A DNA stretch of 64,000 nucleotides from CAYHCE01 sp964355015 (GCA_964355015.1 CAYHCE010000001.1:124001-188000), one strand, 5' to 3'. Counted from the first letter of the stretch, positions 16,837-25,400 are shown. Notes: generated by a model not told the origin, from the letters alone. Made by a program: numbers and translations.

Positions 16837-16891
16837 GGGCCCCGGTCAGCTGGGCAGATTGTATGGAGGACGCCGACCCCGGCGGCCGAAC

Positions 16892-17668
16892 TCAGAGCTT
16901 GTCGATCGAGCGCTTCAGCTCTTCGAGTTCGGCGTTGACCTCAGCCACCTGAACGGGCTCCAGCCGCGGTGTGGGGCTGTCGGCCGGCAGCAGGGGCGTG
17001 GCGGCCGCGCCGCCTTCGAGACGGTTCTTGAGGGCGGCGAGTTCGTCGTCCACGTCGTTGCCGCCTTCGAGCGCGGCGAACTGGCTCTCGAGATCGGCGC
17101 CGGCCAGCTCGGCGGCGGCCTGGCTGCGGGCCTCCAGGGCCTGCACCTTCTCCTCCATCTGCTCGAAGGCGGCCATCGAGGAGTTGGTGCCGAGGTTGCC
17201 GACGGCGCTCTGCAATTGCTCCTGGGCCTGGGCCGCCTGTGCCCGGGCCTTGAGCATGTCCTTCTTGGTCTTGGCCTCGGCGATCTTGCTTTCGAGGGCC
17301 ACCAGGCTGCGCTTCAGCGTCTCCACCTGGCCGGCCTGGCTGCTCAGCTGGTTGTTGAGGGCGGTAGCGGTGTCCTGGTAGGTCTTGCGGCGGCTGAGGG
17401 CCTCTCGGGCGAGATCCTCCTCGCCCTTCTTGAGCGCCAGTTCGGCCCGCTCATACCAGGTTTTCGACTGGGCCTCGGACTGCTCGGCCTGGTTCTGGAT
17501 CCGTTTCTGGCTGGCGATGGCGCTGGCCACGGCCTGGCGCAGCTTCACCAGATCGGACTGCATGTCCGCCACCGACTGGTCCAGGATCTTGGCGGGATCC
17601 TCGGCCTTGCTGACCAGGTCGTTGAGGTTGGCCCGCAGCAGGCGGCTGAGCCGGTCGAAGAAGCCCAT
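16892..17668 (-). CDS. vipp1: Vipp1/IM30 (PspA family) membrane-remodelling protein
   Basis: The protein is 258 residues and begins MGFFDRLSRLLRANLNDLVS, the amphipathic helix that binds membrane. It continues with the long coiled-coil of the ESCRT-III-like PspA family (KILDQSVADMQSDLVKLRQA near residue 29, then ALNNQLSSQAGQVETLK near 105). Unlike bacterial PspA it ends with an extra segment separated by a linker (EVNAELEELKRSIDKL), which is the Vipp1-specific C-terminal helix. Vipp1 builds and protects thylakoid membranes in cyanobacteria. The ATG at 17668 fits the family exactly; upstream frame is shadow. It leads a minus-strand chain toward trxA and is divergent from a DUF721 gene. Confidence 0.93.
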   Translation of the reverse strand: MGFFDRLSRLLRANLNDLVSKAEDPAKILDQSVADMQSDLVKLRQAVASAIASQKRIQNQAEQSEAQSKTWYERAELALKKGEEDLAREALSRRKTYQDTATALNNQLSSQAGQVETLKRSLVALESKIAEAKTKKDMLKARAQAAQAQEQLQSAVGNLGTNSSMAAFEQMEEKVQALEARSQAAAELAGADLESQFAALEGGNDVDDELAALKNRLEGGAAATPLLPADSPTPRLEPVQVAEVNAELEELKRSIDKL

Positions 17669-17758
17669 GGATCGGGAAGGGGGCAGCCTGGAGGGTAGCC
17701 GTGCCAGCGGTCGGAGCCACTGGCGGTTGCCCGCACCTGTGCCCCCTAGCCTGGCTCC

Positions 17759-18295
17759 ATGGCCATCGCACCCCGCGACCAGACCCGGCGGATCGGCGCC
17801 CTGCAGGTGCTGATGCCGGCGCCACCGGCCCCTGCTGCCCGACTGGGCGCGTGCCTCGAGCGGCTGCAGCAGCAGTGGCAGCGGGAAGGAAACCTGGCGG
17901 GGCTGTGGCAGGCCTGGCCCCGCATCGCCGGTCCCCAGCTGGCTCCCCACTGCCGGCCGCTCAGCCTTCAGGGCGGCATCCTCTGCGTCGGTGCCGGCCA
18001 TCCCCAGTGGCTGCAGGCGTTGCGCTTCAACCGTCACCAGCTGCTCGGTGCCCTGCGCGGCGCGGGCTTCTCCGTGAGGGATCTGCGCTTCCGGCAGCAC
18101 CACCCTGGCCCGGCACCCACTCCAGGCGCCGAGGCGGAAGCGCTGGTGTGGGCCGTCCATCCCAGCCGCATCGATGTCCATGGGCTGGCCACCTGCCCGG
18201 CCTGCGGCAGCCCCGCTCCGGCCGGGGAGATGGGGCGCTGGGGGAGGTGCAGCTTCTGTATCCGGATGGATCCTGGCCCGAGGCACTCACGATGA
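17759..18295 (+). CDS. DUF721/DciA-like protein with C-terminal zinc ribbon
   Basis: The 178-residue protein has a KH-like DUF721 domain: a helical lead (CLERLQQQWQREGNLAGLWQ from about residue 32), WPRIAGPQLAPHCRPLSLQGG near 53 and ILCVGAGHPQWLQALRFNRH near 74. DUF721 includes DciA, the loader of replicative helicase DnaB in bacteria that lack DnaC, so a role at replication origins is plausible. The C-terminus carries CPAC near residue 146 and CSFC near 165, a pair of CxxC motifs that would bind zinc. It is divergent from vipp1 with a gap of 90 bases and convergent with the glycosyltransferase gene. The match to DciA is by family, not by proven function. Confidence 0.7.
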   Translation: MAIAPRDQTRRIGALQVLMPAPPAPAARLGACLERLQQQWQREGNLAGLWQAWPRIAGPQLAPHCRPLSLQGGILCVGAGHPQWLQALRFNRHQLLGALRGAGFSVRDLRFRQHHPGPAPTPGAEAEALVWAVHPSRIDVHGLATCPACGSPAPAGEMGRWGRCSFCIRMDPGPRHSR

Positions 18296-18423
18296 CCGCG
18301 GCAACCGCTGCGAGCCCAGCAGCCTCGTTGCCGGCGCTGGAAGGGTCCTTGCAGACAGGGAAGCTCCGAATCTCCGGCAGGTGGCTTCAGGGCAAGGCGG
18401 AATGGACTGCCGTGTCGGTCACT

Positions 18424-20268
18424 TCAGTAGCGCTCCGGTCTGGGATCCGTCCAGTTCGGACGTTCCAGCGTTGCGGCCTCTAACTGCTTTGCCCGCTGCT
18501 CCAGGCGCGTCCGGTCGACGCGCCAGAGGCGATAGAGACCCTCGCGGGCCAGTTCCCTGGCCCCCAGGGTCTTCCAGAACTCCTGCTCGCTTGTGGTCGC
18601 GTCGATCACCACCAGAACGGTCGGCTGCTGCCTGGGATCACTGGGGGTCTGCCCGTCGCGGCGTTCCCGTCGCAATCGATCACTCAGATTGATCAGGCCC
18701 AGGGGTCGGCGCCCCTCGTACAGCACCACCTGGCGGCTGTAGTAGTGCAGCGAGGGCTTGAGAATGCCTATCATCGCAACGGCTTCCCCCGCCAATCTCT
18801 CCCGCTGCACCGCCACCGCGATCTGCCGCACCGGCTGCCCCCGCACCCCATCCCCGAGCTTCCACATCGGCAGCACGGCCAGCAGATGGAACAGCAGCAG
18901 CGGCAGTTGCAGCCCGAACAGCCAACCGGCCGGCCGCAGCCGCGGCAGCAGCAGAGCCAGCCCCACCAGCCCGGCGAGGGTCCAGCAGGCGGCAGCCCTC
19001 AGCACGAGCCCGCTGGCCAGAAGCTCGGCCGGAAGCGTGGGCATCTCCGGGTCCTGAATCAGGGGGATCCAGCGCGGAGAGAGCCACAGCGCAGACGCCA
19101 GCACCGCCACGAACAACAGGTTGAACCCCAGCACGAGGCGCTCCCGCGGTCGACCGGTTTCGCCGTCCTGGGCGGCCAGGGCGATCAGCAGCCCGGCCGC
19201 GGGAGTCGCCGGCAGCCAGTAACTCGGCAGCTTGGTGGCCGCCAGGGTGAAGAACAGCAGCACCGTCAGCAGCCAGCTGGCCGCGAAGCAGCGCAGCGAC
19301 GCCGGCGCCGGTTGCCTGGCCCCCTGGCCCATCCCTCGGACCAGGCCCAGCAGCAGCAGCGGGGTGAACGGCAGGCTCGCCACCACCAGGACCGGGCCGA
19401 AGTACCACCACGGCTGCAGATGGTGGTTCACCACCGAGCTGAACCGCTGCAGATTGTGATAGGCGAAGAAGCTGTCCCAGAAAGGGCGGCCCTCCACCAG
19501 CAGCATCGCCCCATACCAGGGCACGGCCACCAACGCGGTGAGCAGCAGGCCCGGCAACGGCCGTAGCCGTCGCCAGAGCGGAAGCAGGACCGATTGCCGC
19601 CAGCCGAATCCCAGCAGCGTCATTCCGGTCAGGACCAGCGCCACCGGACCCTTGGCCAGCACCGCCAGCCCCAGCACCAGCCATCCCGGCCACCAGGGCC
19701 GGCCGGGATCGGCCCAGCACTGCCAGAACAGCAGCAGGCTCACTGCCAGGCAGCCGCTGAACAGGGCGTCGCTGACGGCGATGCGTCCCCACAGCAGGAT
19801 CAGGGGGGAGAGGGCGAAGGCCAGGGCAGCGGTGAGTGCGGTGAGCCCCGGTCGGCGCGGAGCACAGGGGCCGGCAGGAGTGAGACTTGGCTGGGGCCAG
19901 CGCAGCAGGGTGAAGGTCAGGCTGACCATCACCCCGATCGTGGCCAGGGCTGACGGCAGCCGGGCCGCCCAGGTGCCGAGAGGATTCCAGCGCTCCTGGC
20001 CGGGGATGGCGTAGCCCAGCCCCATCAGCCAGTACACCAGCGGCGGCTTGTCGTAGCGCGGCAGTCCGTTGACGCGGGGAGTGAGCCAGTCGCCGGTTTC
20101 GGCCATCGCCCGGGCCGCGGCCGCGAACAGTGGCGGCGTCTCGTCCACCAGGCCCGTCTTCCCCAGCTGCCACAGAAACAAGGCGACCCCGAGGGCCAGG
20201 GTCAGCGCCAGCATCCGCCAGCGGTGGCCGGTGGCTTTGGCCCCATCCGGGGAACGGGCAGGGGGCAC
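18424..20268 (-). CDS. Glycosyltransferase family 39 (ArnT/PMT-like) membrane protein
   Basis: The 614-residue protein is polytopic, with a dozen or so hydrophobic segments, and has the ArnT/PMT-type motif at its first periplasmic loop: GLVDETPPLFAAAARAMAE near residue 39 followed by PRYDKPPLVYWLMGLGY near 69. Such enzymes use undecaprenyl-linked or dolichyl-like sugars to modify lipids or proteins on the outer face of the membrane. The C-terminal ~170 residues form a soluble domain. Genes just upstream on the same strand encode a GT4 glycosyltransferase and an EamA transporter; the gap to the GT4 stop is 25 bases, so the three probably form one unit. The sugar and acceptor are unknown. Confidence 0.82.
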   Translation of the reverse strand: MPPARSPDGAKATGHRWRMLALTLALGVALFLWQLGKTGLVDETPPLFAAAARAMAETGDWLTPRVNGLPRYDKPPLVYWLMGLGYAIPGQERWNPLGTWAARLPSALATIGVMVSLTFTLLRWPQPSLTPAGPCAPRRPGLTALTAALAFALSPLILLWGRIAVSDALFSGCLAVSLLLFWQCWADPGRPWWPGWLVLGLAVLAKGPVALVLTGMTLLGFGWRQSVLLPLWRRLRPLPGLLLTALVAVPWYGAMLLVEGRPFWDSFFAYHNLQRFSSVVNHHLQPWWYFGPVLVVASLPFTPLLLLGLVRGMGQGARQPAPASLRCFAASWLLTVLLFFTLAATKLPSYWLPATPAAGLLIALAAQDGETGRPRERLVLGFNLLFVAVLASALWLSPRWIPLIQDPEMPTLPAELLASGLVLRAAACWTLAGLVGLALLLPRLRPAGWLFGLQLPLLLFHLLAVLPMWKLGDGVRGQPVRQIAVAVQRERLAGEAVAMIGILKPSLHYYSRQVVLYEGRRPLGLINLSDRLRRERRDGQTPSDPRQQPTVLVVIDATTSEQEFWKTLGARELAREGLYRLWRVDRTRLEQRAKQLEAATLERPNWTDPRPERY

Positions 20269-20293
20269 GGGCGGCGGGTGGGGCGGAGCGAAC

Positions 20294-21385
20294 CTACGCC
20301 GGGCTCAGCCCCTGCCTCAGCCAAGACTCGATCCGCCCGGCGAAGGCCTCGCGTGAGGCGTGCTCCTCCACCCAGCGGCGGCAGGCGGCCCGATCCAGAC
20401 CCTCGGCGGCGGCCGTGGCCTGCGTGAGGGCGTCCACGTCGTCGGCCGGTACCAGCAGCCCGTTGACGCCGGGATCGATCAGTTCTCCCGGACCACCCCG
20501 CCGGTAGGCCACCACGGGAACGCCGCAGGCCATCGCCTCCACCACCACGTTGCCGAAGGCCTCGTTCCATTTCGGCGTGTTCAGCAGCACCCGGCAGCGA
20601 CCCAGTTCCGCCTGCAGCCGTTCGGTGGGCAGAAAGCCGCGCCACTCCAGGGTGCCGGCGGGCACCGAAGCCGCCACCGCCGCCGCGTAGGCAGGATCCT
20701 CCTGCACACCCCAGACCAGCAGCCGCCGTCCCAGCCGGGCCGCCGCCGTGGCCGCGTCTTCCAGACCCTTTTCAGGGGCGATCCGGCCGGCCCAGCCCAG
20801 CAGCGGCTCCGGAGCCGGCTCCGGCCGGAAGGTGTAGGCCGCCAGATCGAAGCCGTTGCCCACCAGCCTCGGTGGTGCCGGCAGATCGAAGTCGGCCGCC
20901 TGGGTGGCCGTGTGAAAGGCCAGTCGTCGCTGGTCCCAGCGGGCCACCGCCGCGATCACCGCGTCCATCACCTCCGCCACCGACCCCATGCTCACCAGAT
21001 GGAAGAGGGGCGTGGGGCAGTGGGGCGTGAGCCAGAGGGGAAGCCAGTCGTAGGAGAGGTTGAGGATGGCGTCGAACTCCTCCCGGCCGTGCAGAGCCCG
21101 ATCCCAAAGGGCCGGCAGCAGGCCGGAGGCCGGAATCGTCACCGGCGCGTCGCGCCGCTGGTGCTGCCAGCTCGCCTGGTCGGCGCCGGCGGCGGTCCAG
21201 AGCCTGGCGGCCTCGCAGCCCGGCGGCAGCTTCGAACCCTGCGCTGCCAGCACGGTGAGCCCATGGCCACGCCCGATCAGACCGCCCACCAGGGCCGCCA
21301 GCGTGAGCTCCACCCCGCCTCCCCGGCCGCTGCCGAGGGTGCCCACCGGTGTGCTCACCACCAGCAGGCGCAACGGATCGCTCAT
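20294..21385 (-). CDS. Glycosyltransferase family 4 (group 1)
   Basis: The 363-residue protein starts at the ATG at 21385, which overlaps the stop of the EamA gene by four bases. It has a GT-B fold: an N-terminal part with LLVVSTPVGTLGSGRGGGVE near residue 6, and a C-terminal donor-binding part with PLLGWAGRIAPEKGLEDA near 200. The NTPKWNEAFGNVVVEAMACG segment near 278 holds the paired glutamates typical of retaining GT4 enzymes, and FGNVVVEAMACGVPVVAYR is a standard match. It transfers a sugar from an activated donor in the cytosol, probably to a cell-surface glycan. The longer frame upstream is a shadow of the EamA gene. Confidence 0.85.
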   Translation of the reverse strand: MSDPLRLLVVSTPVGTLGSGRGGGVELTLAALVGGLIGRGHGLTVLAAQGSKLPPGCEAARLWTAAGADQASWQHQRRDAPVTIPASGLLPALWDRALHGREEFDAILNLSYDWLPLWLTPHCPTPLFHLVSMGSVAEVMDAVIAAVARWDQRRLAFHTATQAADFDLPAPPRLVGNGFDLAAYTFRPEPAPEPLLGWAGRIAPEKGLEDAATAAARLGRRLLVWGVQEDPAYAAAVAASVPAGTLEWRGFLPTERLQAELGRCRVLLNTPKWNEAFGNVVVEAMACGVPVVAYRRGGPGELIDPGVNGLLVPADDVDALTQATAAAEGLDRAACRRWVEEHASREAFAGRIESWLRQGLSPA

Positions 21386-22347
21386 GACTCCCCTGCGGGC
21401 AGACCCGTCGCCGGCCGTTCCCATAGCCGTTGCCGCTGGTTGATCAGCAGCACCGAGCCCAGTGCCAGCCCTGCTCCCAGCCATTGGAGGGGGCGCAACC
21501 GTTCCTCCAGCAGCAGCAGGCCGCAGAGCAGGGCGAAGACGGGGGTGAGAAAGGTGAGCGCCGTGAAGCCGGTGAGGTCGCCTCGGCTGGCGAACCAGAA
21601 GAACAGCCCGTAGGCCAGGGCGCTGCCGAGCAGGCTGGCGTAGGCCATCAGTGCCCATTCCAGCGGGCTCCACGGCGGCCAGAAGGGTGCTGCGGCCTGA
21701 TCGAACAGCGGCGGCAGCGCGGCGCCGACCAGCAGGGGGATGCCGCCGATCAGCAGGTGCCAGCCCGTCACCGCCACCGGATCACTGCGGCGGCTGGCGT
21801 AGCGGCACAGCACCGTCCCCACAGCCATGGCCACCGCCGCCCCCAGCATCCAGAGCTCGCCGTGGCTCCAGGGCTTTCCGTCCAGGACCGCGGGGCCGTT
21901 CAGCCACCAGTGACGCAGGAGTGGCGCCGGCAGCCCCAGGCAGAGGATGCCGGCCAGCCCGATTAGCAGGCCCAGCCAGCCCACCGGGTTGATCGCCTCG
22001 CCGAACAGGCTGCGGGCCAGCAGCGCCACCAGCAGGGGCTGGGAATCGATCAGCACCGACCCCAGCCCGGCGCCGGTGCTCTGCAGGCCCCGGGCCAGCA
22101 GGGCCTGGAACAGGCTGCCGTCCACCAGGGCGAAGGCCAGCAGCCAGGGCCGGTCGGCCGGATCCACCGCCAGGGATCGGCCCAGGGCCAGGGCCGCCAG
22201 CAGCAGCACCATTCCGGCCGGCAACAGCCGCAGCCAGGCAAGCGTGAGCGGGCCGGCGCTGTCGAGCAGGGGTTTCATCGCCGCCATCGCCGTGCCCCAG
22301 AGGGCGAACGGCAGCAGCATCAAGAGCCAGCGCAGGGAGGGGGTCAT
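21382..22347 (-). CDS. EamA/DMT family transporter
   Basis: The 321-residue protein has about ten membrane helices arranged as two EamA repeats. The first begins LLMLLPFALWGTAMAAMKP near residue 8 and the second GELWMLGAAVAMAVGTVL near 165. DPVAVTGWHLLIGGIPLL near 190 and FLTPVFALLCGLLLLEERL near 266 are typical of this drug/metabolite transporter superfamily, whose members often export amino acids or metabolites. The substrate cannot be named. It is the first gene of a minus-strand trio with two glycosyltransferases. It is divergent from sppA: the gap to the chosen sppA start is 53 bases. Confidence 0.85.
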   Translation of the reverse strand: MTPSLRWLLMLLPFALWGTAMAAMKPLLDSAGPLTLAWLRLLPAGMVLLLAALALGRSLAVDPADRPWLLAFALVDGSLFQALLARGLQSTGAGLGSVLIDSQPLLVALLARSLFGEAINPVGWLGLLIGLAGILCLGLPAPLLRHWWLNGPAVLDGKPWSHGELWMLGAAVAMAVGTVLCRYASRRSDPVAVTGWHLLIGGIPLLVGAALPPLFDQAAAPFWPPWSPLEWALMAYASLLGSALAYGLFFWFASRGDLTGFTALTFLTPVFALLCGLLLLEERLRPLQWLGAGLALGSVLLINQRQRLWERPATGLPAGES

Positions 22348-22400
22348 CAGGGCGACCGGCGGTGACCTTTTTAAGATCCAGCGATTCCGACCTGGTTCGC

Positions 22401-23213
22401 ATGCCCTGGCCCTGGCGCCGCAAGTCCCGCAAGAGCATGGCGCGGATCGCGATCGAGGGGGCGATCGCAGGGCCGACCCGGGAGCGGGTGGTGAAAGCTC
22501 TGCGGCAGGTGGAGGAGCGCGAGTTTCCCGCCCTGCTGCTCCGCATTGACAGCCCCGGCGGCACGGTGGGCGACAGCCAGGAGATCCATGCGGCCATCGG
22601 TCGACTGCGCGGCAAGGGCTGCCACGTGGTGGCCAGCTTCGGCAACATCTCCGCCTCCGGTGGGGTCTACCTGGGGGTGGCGGCCGAGAGGATCGTGGCG
22701 AATCCCGGCACGATCACCGGCTCGATCGGCGTGATCCTGCGGGGCAACAATCTGTCCAAGCTGCTCGAACGGATCGGGATCAGCTTCGAGACGGTCAAGA
22801 GCGGCCTCTACAAGGACATCCTTTCCCCGGACCGCGCCCTCACCCCCGCCGAGCGGGCGCTGCTCCAGGAGCTGATCGATTCCAGCTACGGCCAGTTCGT
22901 GGCGGCGGTGGCGAGGGGGCGAAACCTGAGCGAAGCTGAAGTGCGGGGCTTCGCCGACGGCCGCGTCTTCAGCGGCGCCCAGGCGAAGGAGCTGGGCCTG
23001 GTGGATGAGCTGGGCGATGAGGAGGCGGCCCGTCGGCTGGCGGCCCGTCTGGCCGGACTGGACGAGGAGAAGACGAGGCCGATCAACTTCGGCAAGCCGC
23101 CCCGGAGGCTGGGGGCCCTGATCCCGGGGCGCAACCTCCTGGGCGGACTGCAGCAGGCCCTGAGCCTGGAGCTGGCCTGGTGCGGTCAGCCGCTCTGGCT
23201 CTGGCGGCCATGA
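22401..23213 (+). CDS. sppA: Signal peptide peptidase SppA-type protease
   Basis: The 270-residue protein is a short SppA of the S49 family, which degrades leftover signal peptides in membranes. Marks: IAIEGAIAGPTRERVVKAL near the N-terminus, LLRIDSPGGTVGDSQEI near 51, the nucleophile serine in NISASGGVYLGV near 86 and the general-base lysine in VKSGLYKDILSP near 131. I start at the ATG at 22401; the frame opens 13 codons earlier at 22362, inside sequence with no family match. No clear N-terminal membrane helix is seen after MPWPWRRKSRKS, so its attachment to the membrane is uncertain. The stop overlaps aroH by four bases. Confidence 0.88.
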   Translation: MPWPWRRKSRKSMARIAIEGAIAGPTRERVVKALRQVEEREFPALLLRIDSPGGTVGDSQEIHAAIGRLRGKGCHVVASFGNISASGGVYLGVAAERIVANPGTITGSIGVILRGNNLSKLLERIGISFETVKSGLYKDILSPDRALTPAERALLQELIDSSYGQFVAAVARGRNLSEAEVRGFADGRVFSGAQAKELGLVDELGDEEAARRLAARLAGLDEEKTRPINFGKPPRRLGALIPGRNLLGGLQQALSLELAWCGQPLWLWRP

Positions 23214-23587
23214 AGGTCCAGCAGCTCCGGGCCCTGCGCGGGGCCACCACCGCCAGCGCCAACACCGTCGGCGCGATCGCCGAGGCGGTGACCGAACTGC
23301 TCGAGGCCCTGATCGAGCGCAACGGCCTCCTGGGCGGGCGGGTGCTGTCGGTGACCTTCTCGGTGACCGCCGACCTGAACGCCTGTTTCCCGGCGGCCAT
23401 CGCCCGACGCCACTCCGGCTGGGACGAGGTGGCTCTGCTCGACTGCCAGCAGATGGCGGTGGCCGGCGACCTGCCGCGCTGCATACGACTGCTGGCCCAT
23501 GCCTGGATGGAGCAGGACCGCACCCCGATCCATCCTTACCTGCGGGAGGCCGCTCGCCTCAGGCCGGACAGATCCGGTCACAACTGA
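23210..23587 (+). CDS. aroH: Chorismate mutase, AroH type
   Basis: This 125-residue enzyme converts chorismate to prephenate, the first step toward phenylalanine and tyrosine. It is the small trimeric AroH form of Bacillus type, not the helical AroQ form. Marks: VQQLRALRGATTASANT at the N-terminus (with the first active-site arginine), SVTFSVTADLNACFPA near 46, LLDCQQMAVAGDLPRCIRLL near 76 holding the central Cys and Arg, and PIHPYL near 109. The start is the ATG at 23210, overlapping the sppA stop (ATGA); the frame opens ten codons earlier inside sppA. It is cotranslated with sppA, with no obvious functional link. Confidence 0.92.
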   Translation: MKVQQLRALRGATTASANTVGAIAEAVTELLEALIERNGLLGGRVLSVTFSVTADLNACFPAAIARRHSGWDEVALLDCQQMAVAGDLPRCIRLLAHAWMEQDRTPIHPYLREAARLRPDRSGHN

Positions 23588-23701
23588 CAGCTGCCCCGCT
23601 GCCCCACCACCCCGGCCCGCTCTCAGGGCACGGCCCGAGAATCAGTTCACTGGCGGGCCCTTCGACGTCCCGGCCGTTCCCCGTCGCCTCCGCACCCTCC
23701 C

Positions 23702-24337
23702 ATGACCCTCCCGACCGTTGACCGTCCGCGTTCCTGGGTGAGGGGCTCCCTGCGAAGGCGGTCTGCCCTGCTGGCGGCCGCCGCCGCCTCCCTGGCGCTG
23801 GGTACCGGCCTGGCCGGGCTGATCGGCACCACCGCCCCGCAGGCGGTCAGGGCCCAGGGCACGCCGGGCCTGCTGGAGTTCCGCTGGGACAACAACAAGG
23901 ACTACCGCAAGCTCTACTTCTTCATGACCGAGACCGCACGATTGAAGCGGTCGGAGTACTATCTGATCCTGCGACCGAAGGACCGCAAGACCGCCATCCT
24001 CAAGCTCACTGTGGCGGTGCCTGACAACTTCGACACCAAGATCGATCCGAAGAACATCAAGCTCTGCGTGATGAAGGAGGGTGGGATGCTCGCCCGTACC
24101 CGTTGCAAGGAAACGATTCCGGCCACGATCGAAGTCAACGCGGGTGGCAAGGCGATCGAGATCTTCCCGGAGCGGCCGGTTCCGGTGGACGGCACTATCG
24201 GTGTCTACATGAGCCTCTTCAATCCCTTCAGCATCGGCATGTATCAGTTCAACGCCCTGGCCGAGGCGCCGGGAGATGTGCCGTTCGGCGGCTATCTGGG
24301 CAGCTGGCTGATCCAGATCGATCCCGGCATCGAATGA
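23702..24337 (+). CDS. DUF2808 domain-containing secreted protein
   Basis: The 211-residue protein starts with a long signal peptide: a basic lead (RSWVRGSLRRRSALLAAAA), then a hydrophobic run ending near AVRAQG at residue 52. The mature part matches the DUF2808 family found almost only in cyanobacteria: LEFRWDNNKDYRKLYFFMTE near 58, YYLILRPKDRKTAILKLTV near 86 and DGTIGVYMSLFNPFSIGMYQ near 163. Members are thought to be secreted or periplasmic; no enzyme activity is known. The gene stands alone, 114 bases after aroH and 54 bases before rpmH. The lysine-rich mature domain is less GC-biased than its neighbours, as expected for a conserved beta-fold protein. Confidence 0.85.
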   Translation: MTLPTVDRPRSWVRGSLRRRSALLAAAAASLALGTGLAGLIGTTAPQAVRAQGTPGLLEFRWDNNKDYRKLYFFMTETARLKRSEYYLILRPKDRKTAILKLTVAVPDNFDTKIDPKNIKLCVMKEGGMLARTRCKETIPATIEVNAGGKAIEIFPERPVPVDGTIGVYMSLFNPFSIGMYQFNALAEAPGDVPFGGYLGSWLIQIDPGIE

Positions 24338-24391
24338 TCGGCGGGCTGATAGCTTGATCGATCGACAACGGGCCTGAAGCCGAGCCGCACC

Positions 24392-24529
24392 ATGACCAAG
24401 CGCACCCTGGAAGGAACGAGCCGCAAGCGCAAGCGGGTGTCAGGTTTCCGTGTGCGGATGCGCTCCCACACCGGCCGCCGTGTGATTCGCACCCGCCGTC
24501 GCCGCGGCCGCGCCCGTCTGGCGGTCTGA
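24392..24529 (+). CDS. rpmH: 50S ribosomal protein L34
   Basis: This 45-codon gene encodes a very basic protein, MTKRTLEGTSRKRKRVSGF followed by VRMRSHTGRRVIRTRRRRG and ending RARLAV. That is the standard L34 sequence, with the TSRKRKRVSGFRVRM core. It lies directly upstream of rnpA, the classic rpmH-rnpA arrangement near yidC in bacteria, with a gap of 29 bases. The ATG at 24392 is the only sensible start. A short palindromic run, TGATCGATCGA, occurs about 30 bases upstream in the leader and could be part of its promoter region. Confidence 0.95.
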   Translation: MTKRTLEGTSRKRKRVSGFRVRMRSHTGRRVIRTRRRRGRARLAV

Positions 24530-24558
24530 GGCCTCCCGCGGCGAGCGGCCGTTGCCCC

Positions 24559-24948
24559 ATGGCCCTGTCCCGGGATCAGCGGCTGCGGGGGAACCGGGCC
24601 TTCGATCACCTCTACCGGAAGGGTCGGCGTTATCAGGGCACGCATGTGGTGCTGCGCACCGTGGCGGGAGATCCATCCCTGTTGCGTTCTCCCCTCTCGG
24701 CCCTGGCACCCAGCCCCTGCCGATGCGCGGTAGTGGTCAGCACCAAGGTGAGCAAGCGGTCGGTCCGGCGCAATCGCCTCCGCCGGCTGCTGCATGGCTG
24801 GCTGCAGGCGCAGTGCCGCTGCTGGCCGGAATCCCGCCATGGTCTGTGGGTGATGCTCAGCCTCAGGCCCGGCAGTCTGGATGCCACCCCCGAGGCCCTG
24901 CTGGGAGAATGTTCAGAGCTGTTCCACCAGGCAGGCCTTTGCCCATGA
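24559..24948 (+). CDS. rnpA: Ribonuclease P protein component
   Basis: RnpA binds the catalytic RNase P RNA and helps it trim the 5' ends of tRNA precursors. The 129-residue protein has the family marks: LRGNRAFDHLYRKGRRYQG near residue 9, CAVVVSTKVSKRSVRRNRLR near 57 with the RNRxxR basic helix, and LLHGWL next to it. A longer than usual loop, rich in Ser, Leu and Pro, sits between residues 38 and 55. The stop overlaps the start of the PH-domain gene by four bases. Together with rpmH, the PH protein, yidC, yceD and ycf46 it forms a conserved plus-strand cluster. Confidence 0.93.
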   Translation: MALSRDQRLRGNRAFDHLYRKGRRYQGTHVVLRTVAGDPSLLRSPLSALAPSPCRCAVVVSTKVSKRSVRRNRLRRLLHGWLQAQCRCWPESRHGLWVMLSLRPGSLDATPEALLGECSELFHQAGLCP

Positions 24949-25400
24949 CCGCCGACGCGCCCGAGACGGCTTCCAGTGGAGTGGTTCCCACCGAAACCGT
25001 TTACTACGAAGGGGGACCGGCCCGGGGCGATCTGGTCTTCAACCTTCTGTTCGGCCTCACCCTGATCGGTATCCCCTTCGCGGTGGGGGCGATCGTGCGC
25101 GCCCTATGGCTGCGCTTCCGCATCACCAGCCGTCGCCTTTCCGTGACCGGTGGCTGGCTGGGCCGTGACCGCACCCAGGTGGCCTACAGCCAGATCCGTG
25201 AGGTTCGCTCGGTGCCCCGCGGTTTCGGTGCCTGGGGTGACATGGTTCTGGTGCTGACCGATGGAGCCAGGCTCGAGATGCGTGCGGTGCCCCGATTCCG
25301 CGAGACCGAGGCCTACATCCTCGAGCGCATGGCCGCCAGGGGAAACACGAGGCAAGGCGCCACCAGGGGATTCGCCGGCCCACAGGCCGCCAGTGGCTGA
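24945..25400 (+). CDS. PH domain-containing membrane protein (bPH_2-like)
   Basis: The 151-residue protein begins at the ATG overlapping the rnpA stop. It has a Ser/Thr lead, then VYYEGGPARGDLVFNLLFG near 22, a pair of membrane-crossing stretches around residues 33-58 and a bacterial pleckstrin-homology fold after them: LRFRITSRRLSVTGGWLGRD near 59, TQVAYSQIREVRSVPRGFG near 80 and DMVLVLTDGARLEM near 102. Such proteins bind membranes or partners, but the function in this operon is not known. Its constant place between rnpA and yidC suggests a link to membrane protein insertion, which is inference. A gap of 102 bases follows before yidC. Confidence 0.78.
   Translation: MTADAPETASSGVVPTETVYYEGGPARGDLVFNLLFGLTLIGIPFAVGAIVRALWLRFRITSRRLSVTGGWLGRDRTQVAYSQIREVRSVPRGFGAWGDMVLVLTDGARLEMRAVPRFRETEAYILERMAARGNTRQGATRGFAGPQAASG

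Noticed and set aside
16837..16891. Possible Yfr1 small RNA next to trxA
   Set aside because: The conserved ACTCCTCACAC core of Yfr1 is absent, and the neighbour is vipp1, not guaB.
18174..18692. A 172-codon plus-strand frame
   Set aside because: It runs across the end of the DUF721 gene and the antisense of the glycosyltransferase gene, with no family match.
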